Shown here piece by piece: positions 10,949 through 24,151 of a stretch of 64,000 nucleotides of DNA (positions within the stretch are counted from its first letter, which is position 1; each line of letters begins with the position of its first letter). The stretch is from positions 4,715,296-4,779,295 of the forward strand of contig NOKP01000001.1 of the NCBI GenBank assembly GCA_002682825.1, read 5' to 3'. The position numbers and the translations under genes were made by a program. Below the pieces are notes generated by a model. The model saw nothing but the letters and a program-made list of their open reading frames with translations. It had not been told where the DNA came from and searched no databases. The DNA is from Neonectria sp. B-13 (lineage: Eukaryota > Ascomycota > Sordariomycetes > Hypocreales > Nectriaceae).

Positions 10949-11235
10949 TACGGAGGAGCATTTCAAAAGTCCTGTCCCGCGCTAGAGACACCATATCCCT
11001 TAATCCTTGCTAGATACCTCAAAATACAAGCTGTGTTGCCTAACGATAATAAGTTATCCGCTAAGTCCTCTATAGATTTAAGGGTGTTAGGCCACTTAGA
11101 CCTTTAGCATGCTAAAAGCTTAGCAGGTCTTAGCTAATACATAGATATCAAAGTACTTAGTGTACTGTACTTAGCCCAGGGCTAATGGCATAATTCATTT
11201 TTCTTAGGACTAAACTTTTGAGATGCTCCTCTGTA
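10949..11235. mobile_element. Mariner-type MITE with 20-bp inverted termini and TA flanks
   Basis: The left end (TA then CGGAGGAGCATTTCAAAAGT, 10949-10970) and the right end (11214-11235) are reverse complements at 20 of 22 positions, the last two bases being the TA on each side. TA target duplication is the hallmark of Tc1/mariner insertion. The 287-bp body has no transposase frame, so it would be a non-autonomous, internally deleted copy. It is AT-rich and contains a perfect 14-bp palindrome (11103-11116) nested between imperfect arms (11095-11103 and 11125-11133). Confidence 0.8.
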
Positions 11236-12323
11236 GCTAATATATCTTTAGATCCGAATCAATGGCATTTCTCGCCTCCCAACGTCACGGCATCCCTCAA
11301 CATATCCATCTGAGAGACCCAACACAATACGTTCAAAGGGCCAAACCCGTGCAGATATCAGTTTTTGAATTATGGATTATATCGAGAAACCCACTGTTTC
11401 CATGTCCCTCCCCTCTTAGCATATCGGGTACCTATTGTAGCGTTCCATGCCCATCTCATACAGGCTAATTAGAGCACATGACCATCTGCAAACAAATCCA
11501 CCGCCGCCCCCCACGTCCAGTCCCTTCGGCAAAGCGCGGTCTCTGCTTTTTGTCGTCCCAGTGGACCCGCCGACAAGCACGGCAACTCGCGCTGCGATTA
11601 GCAAACATAGACGCCAGAAAAGCGCAAACCCCGGCCAGGCTAGGTCGACGGGTGCGGCTCTTCGCGGGAGAAGAAATCCAACTGACCCCCCAATCGCCGA
11701 AACCGGCGGGTCCGGAGGGTGGGCCTGAGGAGCCATTGGCCAATGGCGGCGCATGGGGTCGCGGCTTGGACCGGCGGCGGGGGCGGCGGCGACGGAAGCT
11801 CTAGGTGTCTGCCACAAGGCCGGGAAGCCTCTGAAGGCCCGGGATCTAGGGCACTCTTCCCTGGGCCGTTGCTGGGCTATCGCCAGGCACGCAGGGCAAC
11901 CCGGGACGTCATGTGCTCCGGCCGACCCACCGGCCCCTCTCCTCCTCTCTCCATCATCGTCTGCGGGAGCGCCGCCAAACTTAGGCCGCGATAAGCCGAG
12001 TGCAGGGCGACACACAGCACGCAGCTCAGTGGGCGAGTGAGCAAACGCAACCAGCCAAACCCGTGGCGAAACGAAGGGCAGGTGCGTTCGTGTGTGAGGC
12101 TGGCTGGCAGGCCTAGTAGGAAAAGGAATTTGGAAGAGGGAAAGAGGAGCCTTCTTCCGGCGTCGGTCTTATCTCCTGCTTTCTCTTTTTGTATATACAC
12201 CACCCACCTCCTCCCTCCCCTCTTTCCACCTCCCTCTGTAGCACCGCTTGTCCTCCCGATTGTCTTTTGTGATACCCGACGACGTCACGTCCCTTTGTCA
12301 CGATAAAACGCAACCTAGCGACG
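11236..12323. other. Intergenic region with the PUT2 promoter
   Basis: AT-rich to about 11460, then GC-rich. No gene is supported; the open frames on both strands here are composition artefacts. A TATATA sequence at 12192-12197, about 130 bases before the PUT2 start and followed by CT-rich sequence, is a reasonable core promoter. Confidence 0.5.
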
Positions 12324-14182
12324 ATGTCTTCCATGCTTCTCAACCGGGCCGGTGCCCAGGGCCTGCGCACCGCGGCGAGAGTGCAGCAGATGCGAGGTGC
12401 TGCCACGCTGGCGAGCTTCCGGACTCCCAAGGTCTTCAATGAGCCTAACGTGCGTTTAGAAAGAGAGAGGCAGACTGAGAGATGAGCAGCAAGCTGACGC
12501 AGATATTCACAGCAACATTTTGTCAAGAACAGCAAGGAGCGCGAGGGCCTGAATGCCGCCATCGAGAAGCTCCAGAAGAGGCTCCCGCTGGAGGTGCCCG
12601 TTGTCATTGGTGGCAAGGAGGTACGCTGTCCACGAAGCAAACCATTGGGCTGTCCAGAGCGATGACTGACTGACGCAAAACACCACAGATCAAGGCCTCT
12701 GCCCTCTCCAAGCAGGTCAACCCCGCCGACCACGCCTCCACCGTCGCTTCTTACCACACGGCCACGCCCGCCGATGTCTCCAAGGCCATCGACGCCGCCC
12801 TCGCCGCCAAGCCCGCGTGGGAGGCCCTCCCCTTCGCCGACCGCGCCGCCGTCTTCCTCAAGGCCGCCGACCTCATCTCCACCAAGTACCGCTACGACAT
12901 CATGGCCGCCACCATGCTCGGCCAGGGCAAGAACGCCTGGCAGGCCGAGATCGACTCCGCCGCCGAGCTGGCCGACTTCTTCCGCTTCAACGTCCACTAC
13001 GCCGAGCAGCTGTACAACACCCAGCCCGAGCACAACAGCCCCACCATCTGGAACCGCCTCGAGTACCGCGCCCTCGAGGGCTTCGTCTACGCTGTGAGCC
13101 CCTTCAACTTCACCGCCATCGCCGGCAACCTGCCCGGAGCCCCCGCCCTGCTGGGCAACGTCGTCGTCTGGAAGCCCAGCGACTTCTCCATCGCCTCCAA
13201 CTGGCTCGTCTACCAGATCCTCCTTGAGGCCGGCCTGCCCAAGGACGTCATCCAGTTCGTCCCCGGCAACCCCGTCGAGGTCACCAAGGTCGTCCTCGAG
13301 CACAAGGAGTTCGCCGCCCTGCACTACACCGGCAGCACCGCCGTCTTCCGCAAGCTGTACGGCACCATCGGCCAGGGCATCGCCGAGGGCCGCTACCGAT
13401 CCTACCCCCGCGTCGTCGGCGAGACGGGCGGCAAGAACTTCCACCTGATCCACCCCTCGGCCGACATCGACAACGCCGTCAAGCAGACTGTCCGCGGTGC
13501 CTTTGAGTACCAGGGCCAGAAGTGCAGCGCCACCTCGCGCCTGTACGTGCCCAAGTCCAAGTGGGCCGAGTTCAAGGAGAAGGTGGCCGCCGAGGTCGAG
13601 AAGCTCTCCATCGGCGTCCCCTGGGAGCACGCCAACTTCGTGGGCCCGGTCATCCACGAGGCCTCATTCAAGAAGCTCTCCGGCGCCATTGACGAGGCCA
13701 AGACGGACAAGGAGCTGGAGCTGGTCGTCGGTGGCAAGTACGATTCGTCCAAGGGCTACTTTGTGCACCCGACCATCTACGCCACCACCAACCCTGCCCA
13801 CAAGTTCCTGTCGACCGAGTTCTTCGGCCCCATCCTGACCACCTACGTGTACGACGATGCGGCCCCCGATGCCTTCGCCGCCGCGTGCAAGCTGGTCGAG
13901 TCCACCTCGGAGTACGGCCTGACCGGCGCCGTCTTCGCCGCGGACCGCGAGGCCGTCCGCTTCGCCGAGGAGAACCTGCGCAACGCCGCCGGCAACTTCT
14001 ACGTCAACTGCAAGAGCACCGGCGCCGTGGTGGGCCAGCAGGCCTTCGGCGGCTCGCGCGCCAGCGGCACCAACGACAAGGCCGGCAGCCAGAACTTGCT
14101 GACCCGGTTCGTCAACGCCCGCGCCATCAAGGAGGAGTTCGTCCCCACCACCCAAGTCACCTACCCCAGCAACGAGGTCTAG
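12324..14182 (+). CDS. PUT2: Delta-1-pyrroline-5-carboxylate dehydrogenase, mitochondrial
   Basis: Oxidises glutamate semialdehyde (from pyrroline-5-carboxylate) to glutamate with NAD+, the second step of proline catabolism in the mitochondrial matrix (ALDH4 family; prnC in Aspergillus). Exons 12324-12449, 12513-12620 and 12689-14182 join in phase 0 and give 575 aa, the usual length. The Arg/Ala-rich N-terminus (SSMLLNRAGAQGLRTAARV) looks like a mitochondrial presequence. Visible family features are FNFTAIAGNLPGAP and VVWKPSD (cofactor binding), GETGGKNF with the general-base Glu (about E323), GQKCSATSR with the catalytic Cys (about C357), and FGPILTTYVY near the C-terminus. Codon use is extremely C/G-ending, suggesting high expression. 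This bias also creates a 514-codon open frame on the opposite strand, which is not a gene. The proline-oxidase partner is not in this window. Confidence 0.95.
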
Positions 14183-15283
14183 GCTGCTCCTGTAATGGGT
14201 CAAATACCAAGACCGAGTGCGATGATACAAGATGGGTTGATGATTTGATATTGCTTGGTGTCGCTGGGAGTCTAAGGGAAACTACCGGATGGGAATTTGA
14301 TGTATATGATGCGCATTTATTCAAGCGCGGAAAAGAAAAGGGGCGCTGCCTAGACTGCTCCTCGGCCGTCGTTTGGTGGCTAGAGGATTTTGAATCGCAA
14401 AAGGCGATATCTACGGGGTCGTGGCAAAACATGAGGTGGAATGCTCCAGTTGATGCCTATTATATGTATGTATTAAAAGGAAGCAATTATCTATGATGCA
14501 AGCTTCCTCTTTGTCTTCTTTTCTTCCCCTCCTCCATTTGAATTAACTTCATGGTACCAATTGGATGGCATGAGCAAAAGTGTTTGGAAATTGCCGGTTG
14601 TCGCGACCATCAAATCCGGACCTGCGGCGTCTACATTGACCTTTTTTTATTGTGAAATGAACGACTTAAGTATCTTCAATTCATTTGCAAAAGGTGCAGT
14701 ATCTCCCCAGTTGCTTAGTCTAAAGCCCGGCTTCCAGCAGGTCAGTAGCTTCCAATAACATATGAGAGGTAACTAATACAATCGAGTGTAGTTGTTCATA
14801 CATTGAATGAAGGCTCAACAAATAATAGAGTTAGGTTGCTACCTCGAATTAACTATCAGACTTGAGACTCTCTCACGTTCCTCAGCCTGTCTCCAAATTC
14901 CGCCACCAGCCTCTTTCCCTTCATGCAGCATCTAAGACTTATCTTCGGGCAGACTATCTATACAGTGTAGGTATGAACTTGGAGCACTTTTTGCTCCATC
15001 GTAATAGCTTCATCCCCACAGGTTAACAAACGCCGATACCCTTGTCCTTACACTGAGGCTCTGGTAGCCGTCCGTCCTCCACTGAGGCTCTCTAGGCTTA
15101 ATCAGGACTTGTCAGGACTCAGCCATCATCGCATCCTCCGTCAAGTCCACCTTATCCGCAGGTGAATGTGAAGTGTTCCCCTCATTCGATCCATCTCCGG
15201 TTGCGGCCGTTAATACATAGATAAGACATCAAGTCTTCAACCATCTCTGAAAACTACCACATTCGAACTCGGTCACTCCAGGA
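14183..15283. other. Convergent 3' intergenic region
   Basis: Lies between the ends of PUT2 and the phosphatase gene, AT-richer than its flanks. Around 15045-15100 the string cactgaggctct occurs twice. No gene or RNA is recognised. Confidence 0.5.
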
Positions 15284-18064
15284 CTAATGTTGTGAGGCCG
15301 TCGACGGAGGTGTCTCAGGTTCAACCCGCTTGATATAGTCCAGCAGCGGTACCGTGAGGCCGTACCCGTCTGTCCGGCCCTCCGGATCGTGCTGATCAAT
15401 CTCCACATTGATACACACATCCAGCGTCCCGTCGTAGCCTGTCCCGTGGGTCTCCCGCGATGCCGCCTTGTGGTCCGTTCCACATCCGACTTCGCCCTTG
15501 TGCAGGACGCTGTGGCCATCTTTGCCCAGAAACGATTGCACCTCGCCCTCGCCCTCGTCCTGGCCAGGACCGGTAGCATGGCCATTGGTGTATCCACCTG
15601 CATTATTCGGCGAGTTCTCCGTAATGGATGCAAAGTTGCGGCTCGGCATTGTGCAGCGATTGTGGCTAGCCGTTTTCGTTGAACCACCCGGGCCTTTGTT
15701 GAACAGATCCAGCATAGTCTCGTCCGTCTTATGGTTCATGTGGTGAATCTTGTTGCGGCGCGCCAGCAAGTTCGCCACTGCCTGCGGCGGAGGCTTGTTG
15801 ACGATGGCCGACGAGACGACGTTGACCATATAGCGATGGTCCTCCTCTACGGGGATCCCGAGATCCGGGTTCGAATAGAAGCGGCCCAGCGCCGCCAAAT
15901 GTACGTCGCCTCCCAGAATCGTAACTCGCACCGAATATTCGGCAGCAACGTTCTGTAGCGCGACCATAAGCTCAGCTCGCTCCTTTTTATGAGTCCTGGC
16001 GGTGTAGTGGTCATCTAGATCATCCAGAAGATCGATACTACCGTCAAACTTGTTGAAGAGACCACCGCCGAGACCGAACCGACGGTTCAAGAGCTTCACG
16101 GGGCCCATCAAAGGGCTTCGGAAGATGTTCTCCAGCCATGTCAACCGCTGCAACACCGTTAGCCTCTAGTACCATCCAAGTCGGTAATTATGTCATACTG
16201 GGTAAGCAATGGGAATTCCGAGCAGCAGGATCAAATGCTTGATGGGCTGGCCCGAGTCCGCTGCCGCCTGCAGCTCAGATCGCAACCTGTCGAATATTAC
16301 TTCGTATGTCTCTGGATAGTTGACTTGGTGTCGCGTTCGCTGCACGCCTTGTTAGTTTCGGAGTATCAGCTTCTAGAATACGAGACCAACCTCAGTTCGC
16401 GCATCGATTCCAAGTAGAGCAATCCGTGCGCCGAGTCGAGCGTAGAGATTGTGCGAGCGTTCCGCCACATACGGGCCGGGCTTGGTGCCTAGGATATATT
16501 GCGACTCTATCTTTTGGGTCGCCACATACGTGTTGACGAGCTGGTTCGGATCAGGCCCCTGTGTATTATCTGCAAGCGCGGCGTAGTCTGCCGACAGTCA
16601 GCTTCTGTCCCTTCATAGAGTTCCTTCGGAATTACCTGTCGTGTAAGTGAACAGCGGTGGCGGCATATGGTGCTGAAAGAGCATATAATACTTGTGTGCA
16701 GTACCGCCAATGCCTCGGAAGACGTCACAACGCATGAAATGGTCAACATAGGAGCCAAACCCGTCGATGATCTAGGCACTCGTCAGTGGGACGCCGCCCA
16801 ACTTCCAACTTCCACACTTACGTCGTGGTCGTCCCATATATTGACCTGGGGGATCTGTCCATTCACCGTCGCAAATGGCGGCGTGTTGTACCAGCTGATG
16901 TAGTTCTTGAGATAATAGTCGTCGCATTGGGCACGGAGCGTCTCGGGGAAGGCGTATTCCCTCCGCTTCTTGGGATTACTGATTTCAGTCCATTGCCGTA
17001 GAGGACCAGATACTCCAACGCGAATTCCGTCGTTGTAGATTTGATCTCCTTAATTAGATGAAGAGTTAGTCAATATATTACAAGTGAGAGTGCTGCGTGG
17101 GCTGTTGTGTTGTGTTGTGTTGTGGACACGGGGTTGAAGAAAACACCACGGCTCCCCCTTTAGTGAGAGGACCGGCGGTGTTTTTCAACCCCCCGCAATT
17201 GGATTGAGCCTTACCTCCCCCGATCATTACATGAAAGGGAATTGCTTTGTGCTTTCGTACGACGTCGTTCCACAGGGCTGGGCCACTCCAGGCCTCTTCG
17301 TCGGTGCCGACGCTGAAGCCGTTGCACGAGTGGAACATGATGCGCATCGACTCAGTTGCGGCAGGAACAAAGAAGGTGTTAACGCGGGGCTTTTGCTCGG
17401 TAGAATAGATCATGTCGGGAATCTCATATTCGTAGCTGGTCTCGGTGGCTTCGATGGGGACATCGATGTCAAAGGCCCAGAAGGTGTTTCGCGGGTCTGA
17501 GTAGAGGCAATGCGCCTCGACTCGTGATTCCTCGGCAGTTCCATTGGATGACCCGACGCCATTGGTCTCGCCTGGTGTCGCATTGTTGGGTTGCGTGGAG
17601 GGCGAAGCTCGTCTTATCAACAAGAAGGGTTGGGACTGAGGGGTACTGCCACCACCTTGAACAACGACCAGCACGCTTCCGTACCAGCGGCCCTCGTCCA
17701 TGCGACGGTAGTTTAGCAGCGGTCCACAAACAATTCCATTGCCGTCTGGGGCCTCAAATTCCACCCGAGAGCTGTTCGCAGACCCATCCAGGTTTGCGCC
17801 GGGGGGGTTCAGGCCACTCGCAGCGACGGCAAGGGGCTTGCATTTCCCTGCGACGCTGTGCTCACTGTTTGCGTCGCTATCAGGTTCAACGCGCGACTTG
17901 TTGAGGAAGCTGGCCAGATCGCCCGTGCTGCCATGCTGGACAGGGCTCCTCGCGGCGGCGTGCTGCGCAAAGGCCGACGATTCCTGGTGGCGCCAGCGGC
18001 TGGACGAGGCATACGGGTTGCGCTCGTCGCTCGTCAGCGGCCTCTCGGTGTCGTGGGTCGACAT
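15284..18064 (-). CDS. PhoD-like metallophosphatase
   Basis: A multi-exon minus-strand gene with start at 18064 (MSTHDTERPLTSDERNPY) and stop at 15284. Exon 1 (18064-17215) holds a Ser-rich N-terminus and a beta-rich domain, ending in FHVMIGGG. The next exon begins DQIYNDGIRVG, so splicing restores the GGDQIYND metal-binding motif. Later exons read QVNIWDDHD and IIDGFGSYVDHFMR (a second metal motif), RIALLGIDARTER, then ILGGDVHLAALGRFY in the last exon (about 16150-15284). These are the signatures of the PhoD/alkaline phosphatase D fold in its long fungal form. The tail is polar and ends near IKRVEPETPPSTASQH. The substrate is unknown. Introns lie near 17045-17214 (containing a GTTGT microsatellite at about 17103-17123), 16820-16770, 16635-16590, 16390-16340 and 16190-16150; exact joins between middle exons were not all resolved. 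No signal peptide is seen, so a cytosolic location is likely. Confidence 0.85.
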
Positions 18065-20405
18065 GTTGCAGCCGGTCGACCAGTTCGGGAGCTGTGGGTG
18101 AATGGCGAGACTTCAAATCAACGCCAGGCGTTAGGGAGGCCTGCGCAGGACACGCGCGTTGTGTGGGTTGTGGTCGCGGGAGGCGGAACTGGCAGCTGAG
18201 ATGTCTTGTTGGGCGAGGCGTCGCAGGTCCACTATACAGATGGCCCGACGCGCAAATGGCAAGCAGTCACTGCCAGGTAAACAAAAGACAGGCAGCGAAA
18301 AGGCTGAGGTGGACGTTGAGATGTCTAGAATAAAAGAAAGGTCGGGGGAAGAAGCAAAGCAGGAAAGTGCTGTAGTTCAACTAGCTAACGCCAAGAAACC
18401 AACACCAACGATGGACGGATGACGCATGTGCGACTCTGTACGAAGTACACTAGGTTGCATGCTGCGGATTGTAGATTGTAGGGGGCCAGGGCTCGAGCCT
18501 TCTTCCATCGAGACCCAAGTCCAGATTTCACCAGCATCTGACAGGGATCTCGAGGGCCAGACATCCACCACGATGCCCTGGAAAACGACACTAGCGACGG
18601 GAGCAGGAACTACTGTCGAATAAAGGGCCTGTGAATGGCAACGCGCTGAAAATAAGGTCCGTAGCAGCCCGGGGTAACTGTGTTTGCTGGCATTTTGGCT
18701 CCCTCCCTTGCTGGCTCCCTCCCGTCCTGTCAGCATCAAATAAGGGACTATGGTATGGGCTGCCTCACGATATCTCTTCGGCTCACTGCCGCTGAGCAAC
18801 CAACCAGCCCAGCTCAATTGGACTCGACCAGGATTAATCACGCACGAAAGGAATTGGTCCGATTTTTATTTCTTCACCTAGCTAATCCCTGCATGGCCAC
18901 AGGGTCGAGGGGCAAGGTCAGGGCGATAGCTGGGGTGGTGATGCTGCCAAGGAAAATTGCCCAGCTCGCGATTGGCTCTCGGCAACGGCTAATACCTCGT
19001 GGCACGCCTCTTTATATCAGCTTCGCACTCGCAACGACTTCAGCGTGCGTGGTCGCGCAGCTTGTGTGTGTGCTCTGCTGCGCTCCGCTGACGTTTGCTG
19101 TCTCTACAGTATCAGCTGACGGCGTTCGTCCACGAATACAGCTCCCCCCCCTTCGGTAGCCCGCGGCTGATTCAGGCGTTTTGCTAAGAACGGTGGGGCT
19201 CTCTCTCTCATCAGCAATAGCAATAATGGGAATGAGGAACAAGGGGGGGCCACGACATCAGACAGGGTCGCGCGATGATAATGTCACGACGGATTCCCGC
19301 AGAAATTGCAATGTAATGGTTTCTTTGTTCGGGCCTCCACAATCCACGGGTTCTCCCAGAACACCAGAGCATCTTGAAACGCCAAAGCCCACACTCCGAC
19401 GCCGCCCAATCTTAGATTATGGGGAATCGACTGTTAGGTAACGGGGATCTTTGACCGCATTCGGACCGCCTGGCGAAGATCCGATGAATCCTACGTGTCG
19501 ACTCACCTCAAATGTAGGGTCGCTCATCCTGAATTCCCGATGCTGACTTCGGTAACGGCTCAGTGTCGTGCTCAGCGGCCGTCAACGGACCTTTGGACAG
19601 GCCTCTTCCCCACCTACGATTCGGCCCTGGCGACCGGGGTTGACACCTCGTGAACCCTGGCATGAAGAGCAGTGACCCGCCGATCATTCTAACCAGATGC
19701 TGCCGGCGAATTTTGATGTTCAAATGAGAGCTTCAGGGCCCGGTTACGAAGTCGATAAATTGAGTTGAACAGCTAATGACGTCAGTATATTAGGATTTGG
19801 TCGACTTAGAGTGGGTGTCCCCGGCACTTGTGAGCCGGCTTGGGTGTCGCCGTCACGTTGATCCTACCCTACGCCTTTGTGTAGATCGCTATCGGCTGGC
19901 TTTTGTCTGACAACCTAACATGAAGATGCTAACAGTATCGAATTGAGCAAATGGGTGCGTTCTCTTGGTCTTGCATATCTTGTGTTTTCATTGGGGGTTT
20001 TGTTGCGTTTTTGTAAGCTGTTTTGAAATATCCTCGAACTTCTTTCAACATAATCGAAAGTGCTTGTTTTTAGTTGGAAGCCCAGGATAGAGCTTTCATG
20101 ATTCAGCCATTGGAACAACTCGTACAAGAACAGGCAGCCTAAAAGAAGCATATTCATAAACCATCCAATTACATAACTGCAAGGACACCAAGAACCAAAT
20201 GTTAATCCGGAACGTTAAATGCTAATTGCCGATGCTGATTGATGGCCGAAGTGAGTGAGGCCCAGGTTCCTGCTAGTGCATAAAACGCACAACGGCCCTT
20301 GCACAATGGTTAATACTGGTTTATGAACAGTCTCGCTTGCCTGGCGGATGGATTACATAAGCACAACCAACCATATCACCCGTCTGCAGTCGCGTTGAAA
20401 ATTTC

Positions 20406-20430
20406 ACATCCTTCAACATCCTTCAACATC
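20406..20430. repeat. 10-bp tandem repeat, two and a half copies
   Basis: The unit acatccttca occurs twice in tandem and is followed by acatc. It is short and simple, in non-coding DNA. Confidence 0.7.
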
Positions 20431-23400
20431 TCAAAAACACAATGTTTTGATCCTGCAACCAACAACGATGGATGACCAAGTGAGAGGGTTGTCTCTCAAT
20501 TGCACGCTTTCTTCGTGTTTGTCAATACTCCATCCTTGGGGATGAAGCATGTTTTCCACTGCCACCTCCGCTGGCATTGGAGCAATTGCTATGACAGCGG
20601 TCTCGCCTCCAGCCACGCAGCACTTGAGATCGACGATCGAGAGCAGTCGATGGCCTGGTGTCGGCCTCAGACCTGCATCAAAGGTAAGTATACGGTGAAT
20701 GTCGTGCATGTAAATTCGCAAAACGGCATTTGTGTGTACAGCAACGGGTTCTCTCTGTGCCCTAGTTGCTGAAGGAAAATTTCAACGTGCCAAGATTGAA
20801 ACACCCTACTATTACCAAACACCTATGTTCTTATATCCAAAAGACAACTGGTGCATGAAGATAGGGTGACATCACATGCAAACTGAAGTCCAATGGTGAT
20901 TGTGTGCTATGCAAACGCGGTTTCGGCTGGGTATTGCTGCGTTCGCCTGCTGTGTAATATAATATGCGTCTGGTTGATCTTTCCAGTGATGGATGGCGTC
21001 ATCAGATTGACGTCTCCTCATGCATGGGCTGGTTCCGGTAGACCAACTTGCCGAGTACTCGTACTTTTGTTGTTGTCGTTGGTGGCCCATCTTGTTGGCC
21101 CTGCCAAGCCCGCCTCAGCTGAACCGTCCAATGGCCTCACAACGCTTGCCGAGTCTTCAGCTGGCCTGGCCCGTCCCTTTCATCACCTGGGCCTTCTAGA
21201 AGGCCGGCTGAGTGCGCGTGGCTCAACAATCAGGATGATACAACTCTCCAGAGCACCCACCCAGGGCGTCTCAGGTCGAGACAAACGGACGCTAACTGGC
21301 GCCGGCCAACATGGCGAAACGCGGAAACGCCCACTCCAGTACTTGGACGCATGGCGAGCACTGAGGCACGGGATAATGAGACACTGACTTGGCGGTGGAA
21401 CGCCGTCAGACGGATCAGGGTTCATTTGCGGTATGACTACCTCTGCGGGCGTCGAGGCGGCCCCATCAGCCTGGGACTTTGCACCAGGGGTCTCAGCCAG
21501 GCGGCTCTCAGCCGAGCAAGGGATGAGGATGCGAGCTGTAACATTGAACACGTAGGTATCTGAGGAGCACGGGCGCCGCAATCGAGGGCTACGACAGGAT
21601 TTCCCCCGCCCAGGGCAAGTTCTGGCGAGCGGTGGGCGAGATCAGGCAATGCACAATTGGAACCTGGTCGACCGTCAACTGCATACGAGGAAGAGGCCCT
21701 ACCAATGCAGGGCCCTCGCCGAGCTGATGCTGGAAGCTTGGCAGTGGTCACGATGTCCAAGGGAACCGTAACGGGTGATAAGCATACGCGGAAGTAGACG
21801 CGGACGCGGATGCAGATGCGAGTCAACAGGAAAATAAAATCATGCAGAATGGATACATGATATCGGAAGATACGCTCTTTGCGAGATTCCTTCCGGAAGC
21901 ATTGGCCAATGGTTGGCTGCGTTCGGTGTAGGTTCACGACGGACTTTGGGTCTCATTGTCACCTTGGGATTTGTATGACGAATAGGTAAATGGACAAGTC
22001 TTTCCCCATCATCAACCGCGGAATTGCGTCACTTCAGGCGAGGCAGGCAGATGGGAGCAGACATAGAGTACGTACAATCCGTACGTTGCGAGAGAGTTGC
22101 AGGAGATGAGGATTTGGAGGATGGAACTACTCCGCTCTCTGTGTGGATTCGCTTTGTGAAATTAAAATGTGCCGTCATGTCTCATCATTCATCTTTGCCA
22201 ACAATGTTCAATAGCGGGTTAAACCAATTAGGGCAGTATCCAACCCAGCAATTCAAGGTCTGCGTGGCACCAAGGTAGGGGCCAAAGGAAGGACCTGAAG
22301 TGGGGGGCGCCGATAAAATGAGCTGGCTGCGCGGTGCGCTGCAGCCGCATGTGCAGCAGTGTGCGCGAGATGCAATGGCCAGCAGCTGATCCCAACCTTT
22401 GTTCAAGCTGATGTCGAAGCGACAAGCTCTTCTCTGTTGTTTGAGCTGCCAGGCTGTTTATGAACTTGAAGTAATTAAAGTCGGGTTTCGCGGAGAAACG
22501 TTGAGTAAAAGCGTTGGAATGGATGGCCCATTGGACAAGAGGTGGCCGGCGGGTAAGAATATCATTTTTTGAACTGATGGATGGATGGACTTGGCAGTTT
22601 TGTACTGGCGGCTCTGTAGGTATCCCACACCGTAGAGTCAACAGACCACACGCCCACAAGCCCGTCTCTCCTGGAAAGTATCGCGATAGGCCTAGGAGAA
22701 CAGCACATGCATGCACTGCACAGCTTGGCCAGGGTGTTCTGCGAGCGGTGGGTTGCCCGCCCCTCCATCCCATCTCGTCGACGGCTCTCCGCGATCTCGG
22801 ACAATTCAGCACCCTTTTTGTACGAATATCTTGGCAGTAAGTTAATCAGAACGGAAGAGCCAGACTCGTCAAGACCGTGCTTGTGGCGTCTGGCCGTCGG
22901 CTTTCTCCTCTCTCCGACAATCGCTCCAAATTCCCAAACCGCCCCGGCCTGCCACATCTCCACCATCCAGGCTGTTTTAGGGCGGCCTTCAGTGCAGAAG
23001 CGAGGACGCCTAGAACCAAGCCGTCCGTTTTCTCGCCCGCGGATGATTCGGGAGGTGGTCGCTGGTGTTGGCGGTGGTGGGCGGCGGACGGGAGCCAATA
23101 ATGGATGACATGCCCCCATGTCGACCACTCGCAAACCGTCCTGCGGGCCAGGAACCAGCTAATAGACGTAAGTAGGTACGCTAGTGCGGTAGCTACCAGC
23201 GACCAACGGCCAGACCAGCCGAGACGAGTTCATCAAAAAGCCAAAGGGAAAAAAGGCCAAGGGGATTGATGATCTCATGGTGCTCCAGCTCCAGCAGCTT
23301 GGCGGCTAGGTTCAGCGGCAACGCCTCGTGGAGCTAGCGATCAGGGGATTGGATTGTTCCCATTTCAACCCCCCACAAAGAGACATCAGGCAATGCACAC

Positions 23401-24151
23401 GGAGTACTTTGTGGTTTGTGTGTTGTCTCCAGTTCTTGAGATTATCCAATATTGATTGAGATGGGGCTGGGAATGAGAACATAGTAGGTACGTATTTGGC
23501 CGGGGATTGGAAAGGGGATGGACGGAAACGCACAAACAAACAGATACTTTGCAGATGCAGTCGCAATTGTGCGGAGGCTGGCGGCAGAGGCTGCTTCCCA
23601 TTGTTGCATCCCGAGACAGAGGCTCCGTGGGCTTGGTCAGTTGTGTTCCGCGCCGCAGCCTCCTCCGCGACCGCCACCGGTTTTGTTTTTGGTTGGACGA
23701 GATAGGGAAACGCGAGATAGTTACGAATACATAGAAGCATTACGGAGCCACAAGTCTTGGAGACAGTCAGAGCGGTGGAGGCAGCATTCAGCAGCTGCAG
23801 TGCCTGGACGCAGGGAGAGGCAGGGAGAAAGAGGTCGGGCATGTTGGTTCAAACCTTGGCCTCTGTCGTCCGTCGCCATGTAAGATGACCTCCATAGATG
23901 AACGAGGATTGCGTTTGGATGGATTAACCCCCGCTGTGCTTCAGCTTCAGCACCCAATCTGGTCGTGGCATGTCCGTCCATGACCCCCGGAGTCCCGGGG
24001 GCTCCGGGTACGACAGCAATGGGTGATCACTGATCAGTGAGTGAGCACGCAGATGCGCCGTCTGGGTCTATCCCAGTAGGCCTTAGTTGGGTGGCATCGC
24101 GTTCGTCCGTCTTGTTGGCGTTGGCGTTGACGTGCGTTTCGTTTGTCGTCT

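Noticed and set aside
12113..13657. 514-codon open frame on the minus strand over PUT2
   Set aside because: It mirrors the PUT2 codon bias, is dominated by Gly/Leu/Val/Asp/Glu from complementing C/G-ending codons, and crosses two PUT2 introns without meaning.
21183..23134. Several 130-194-codon minus frames in the gene desert
   Set aside because: No domain, overlapping frames in conflict, starts mostly non-ATG, no codon bias.
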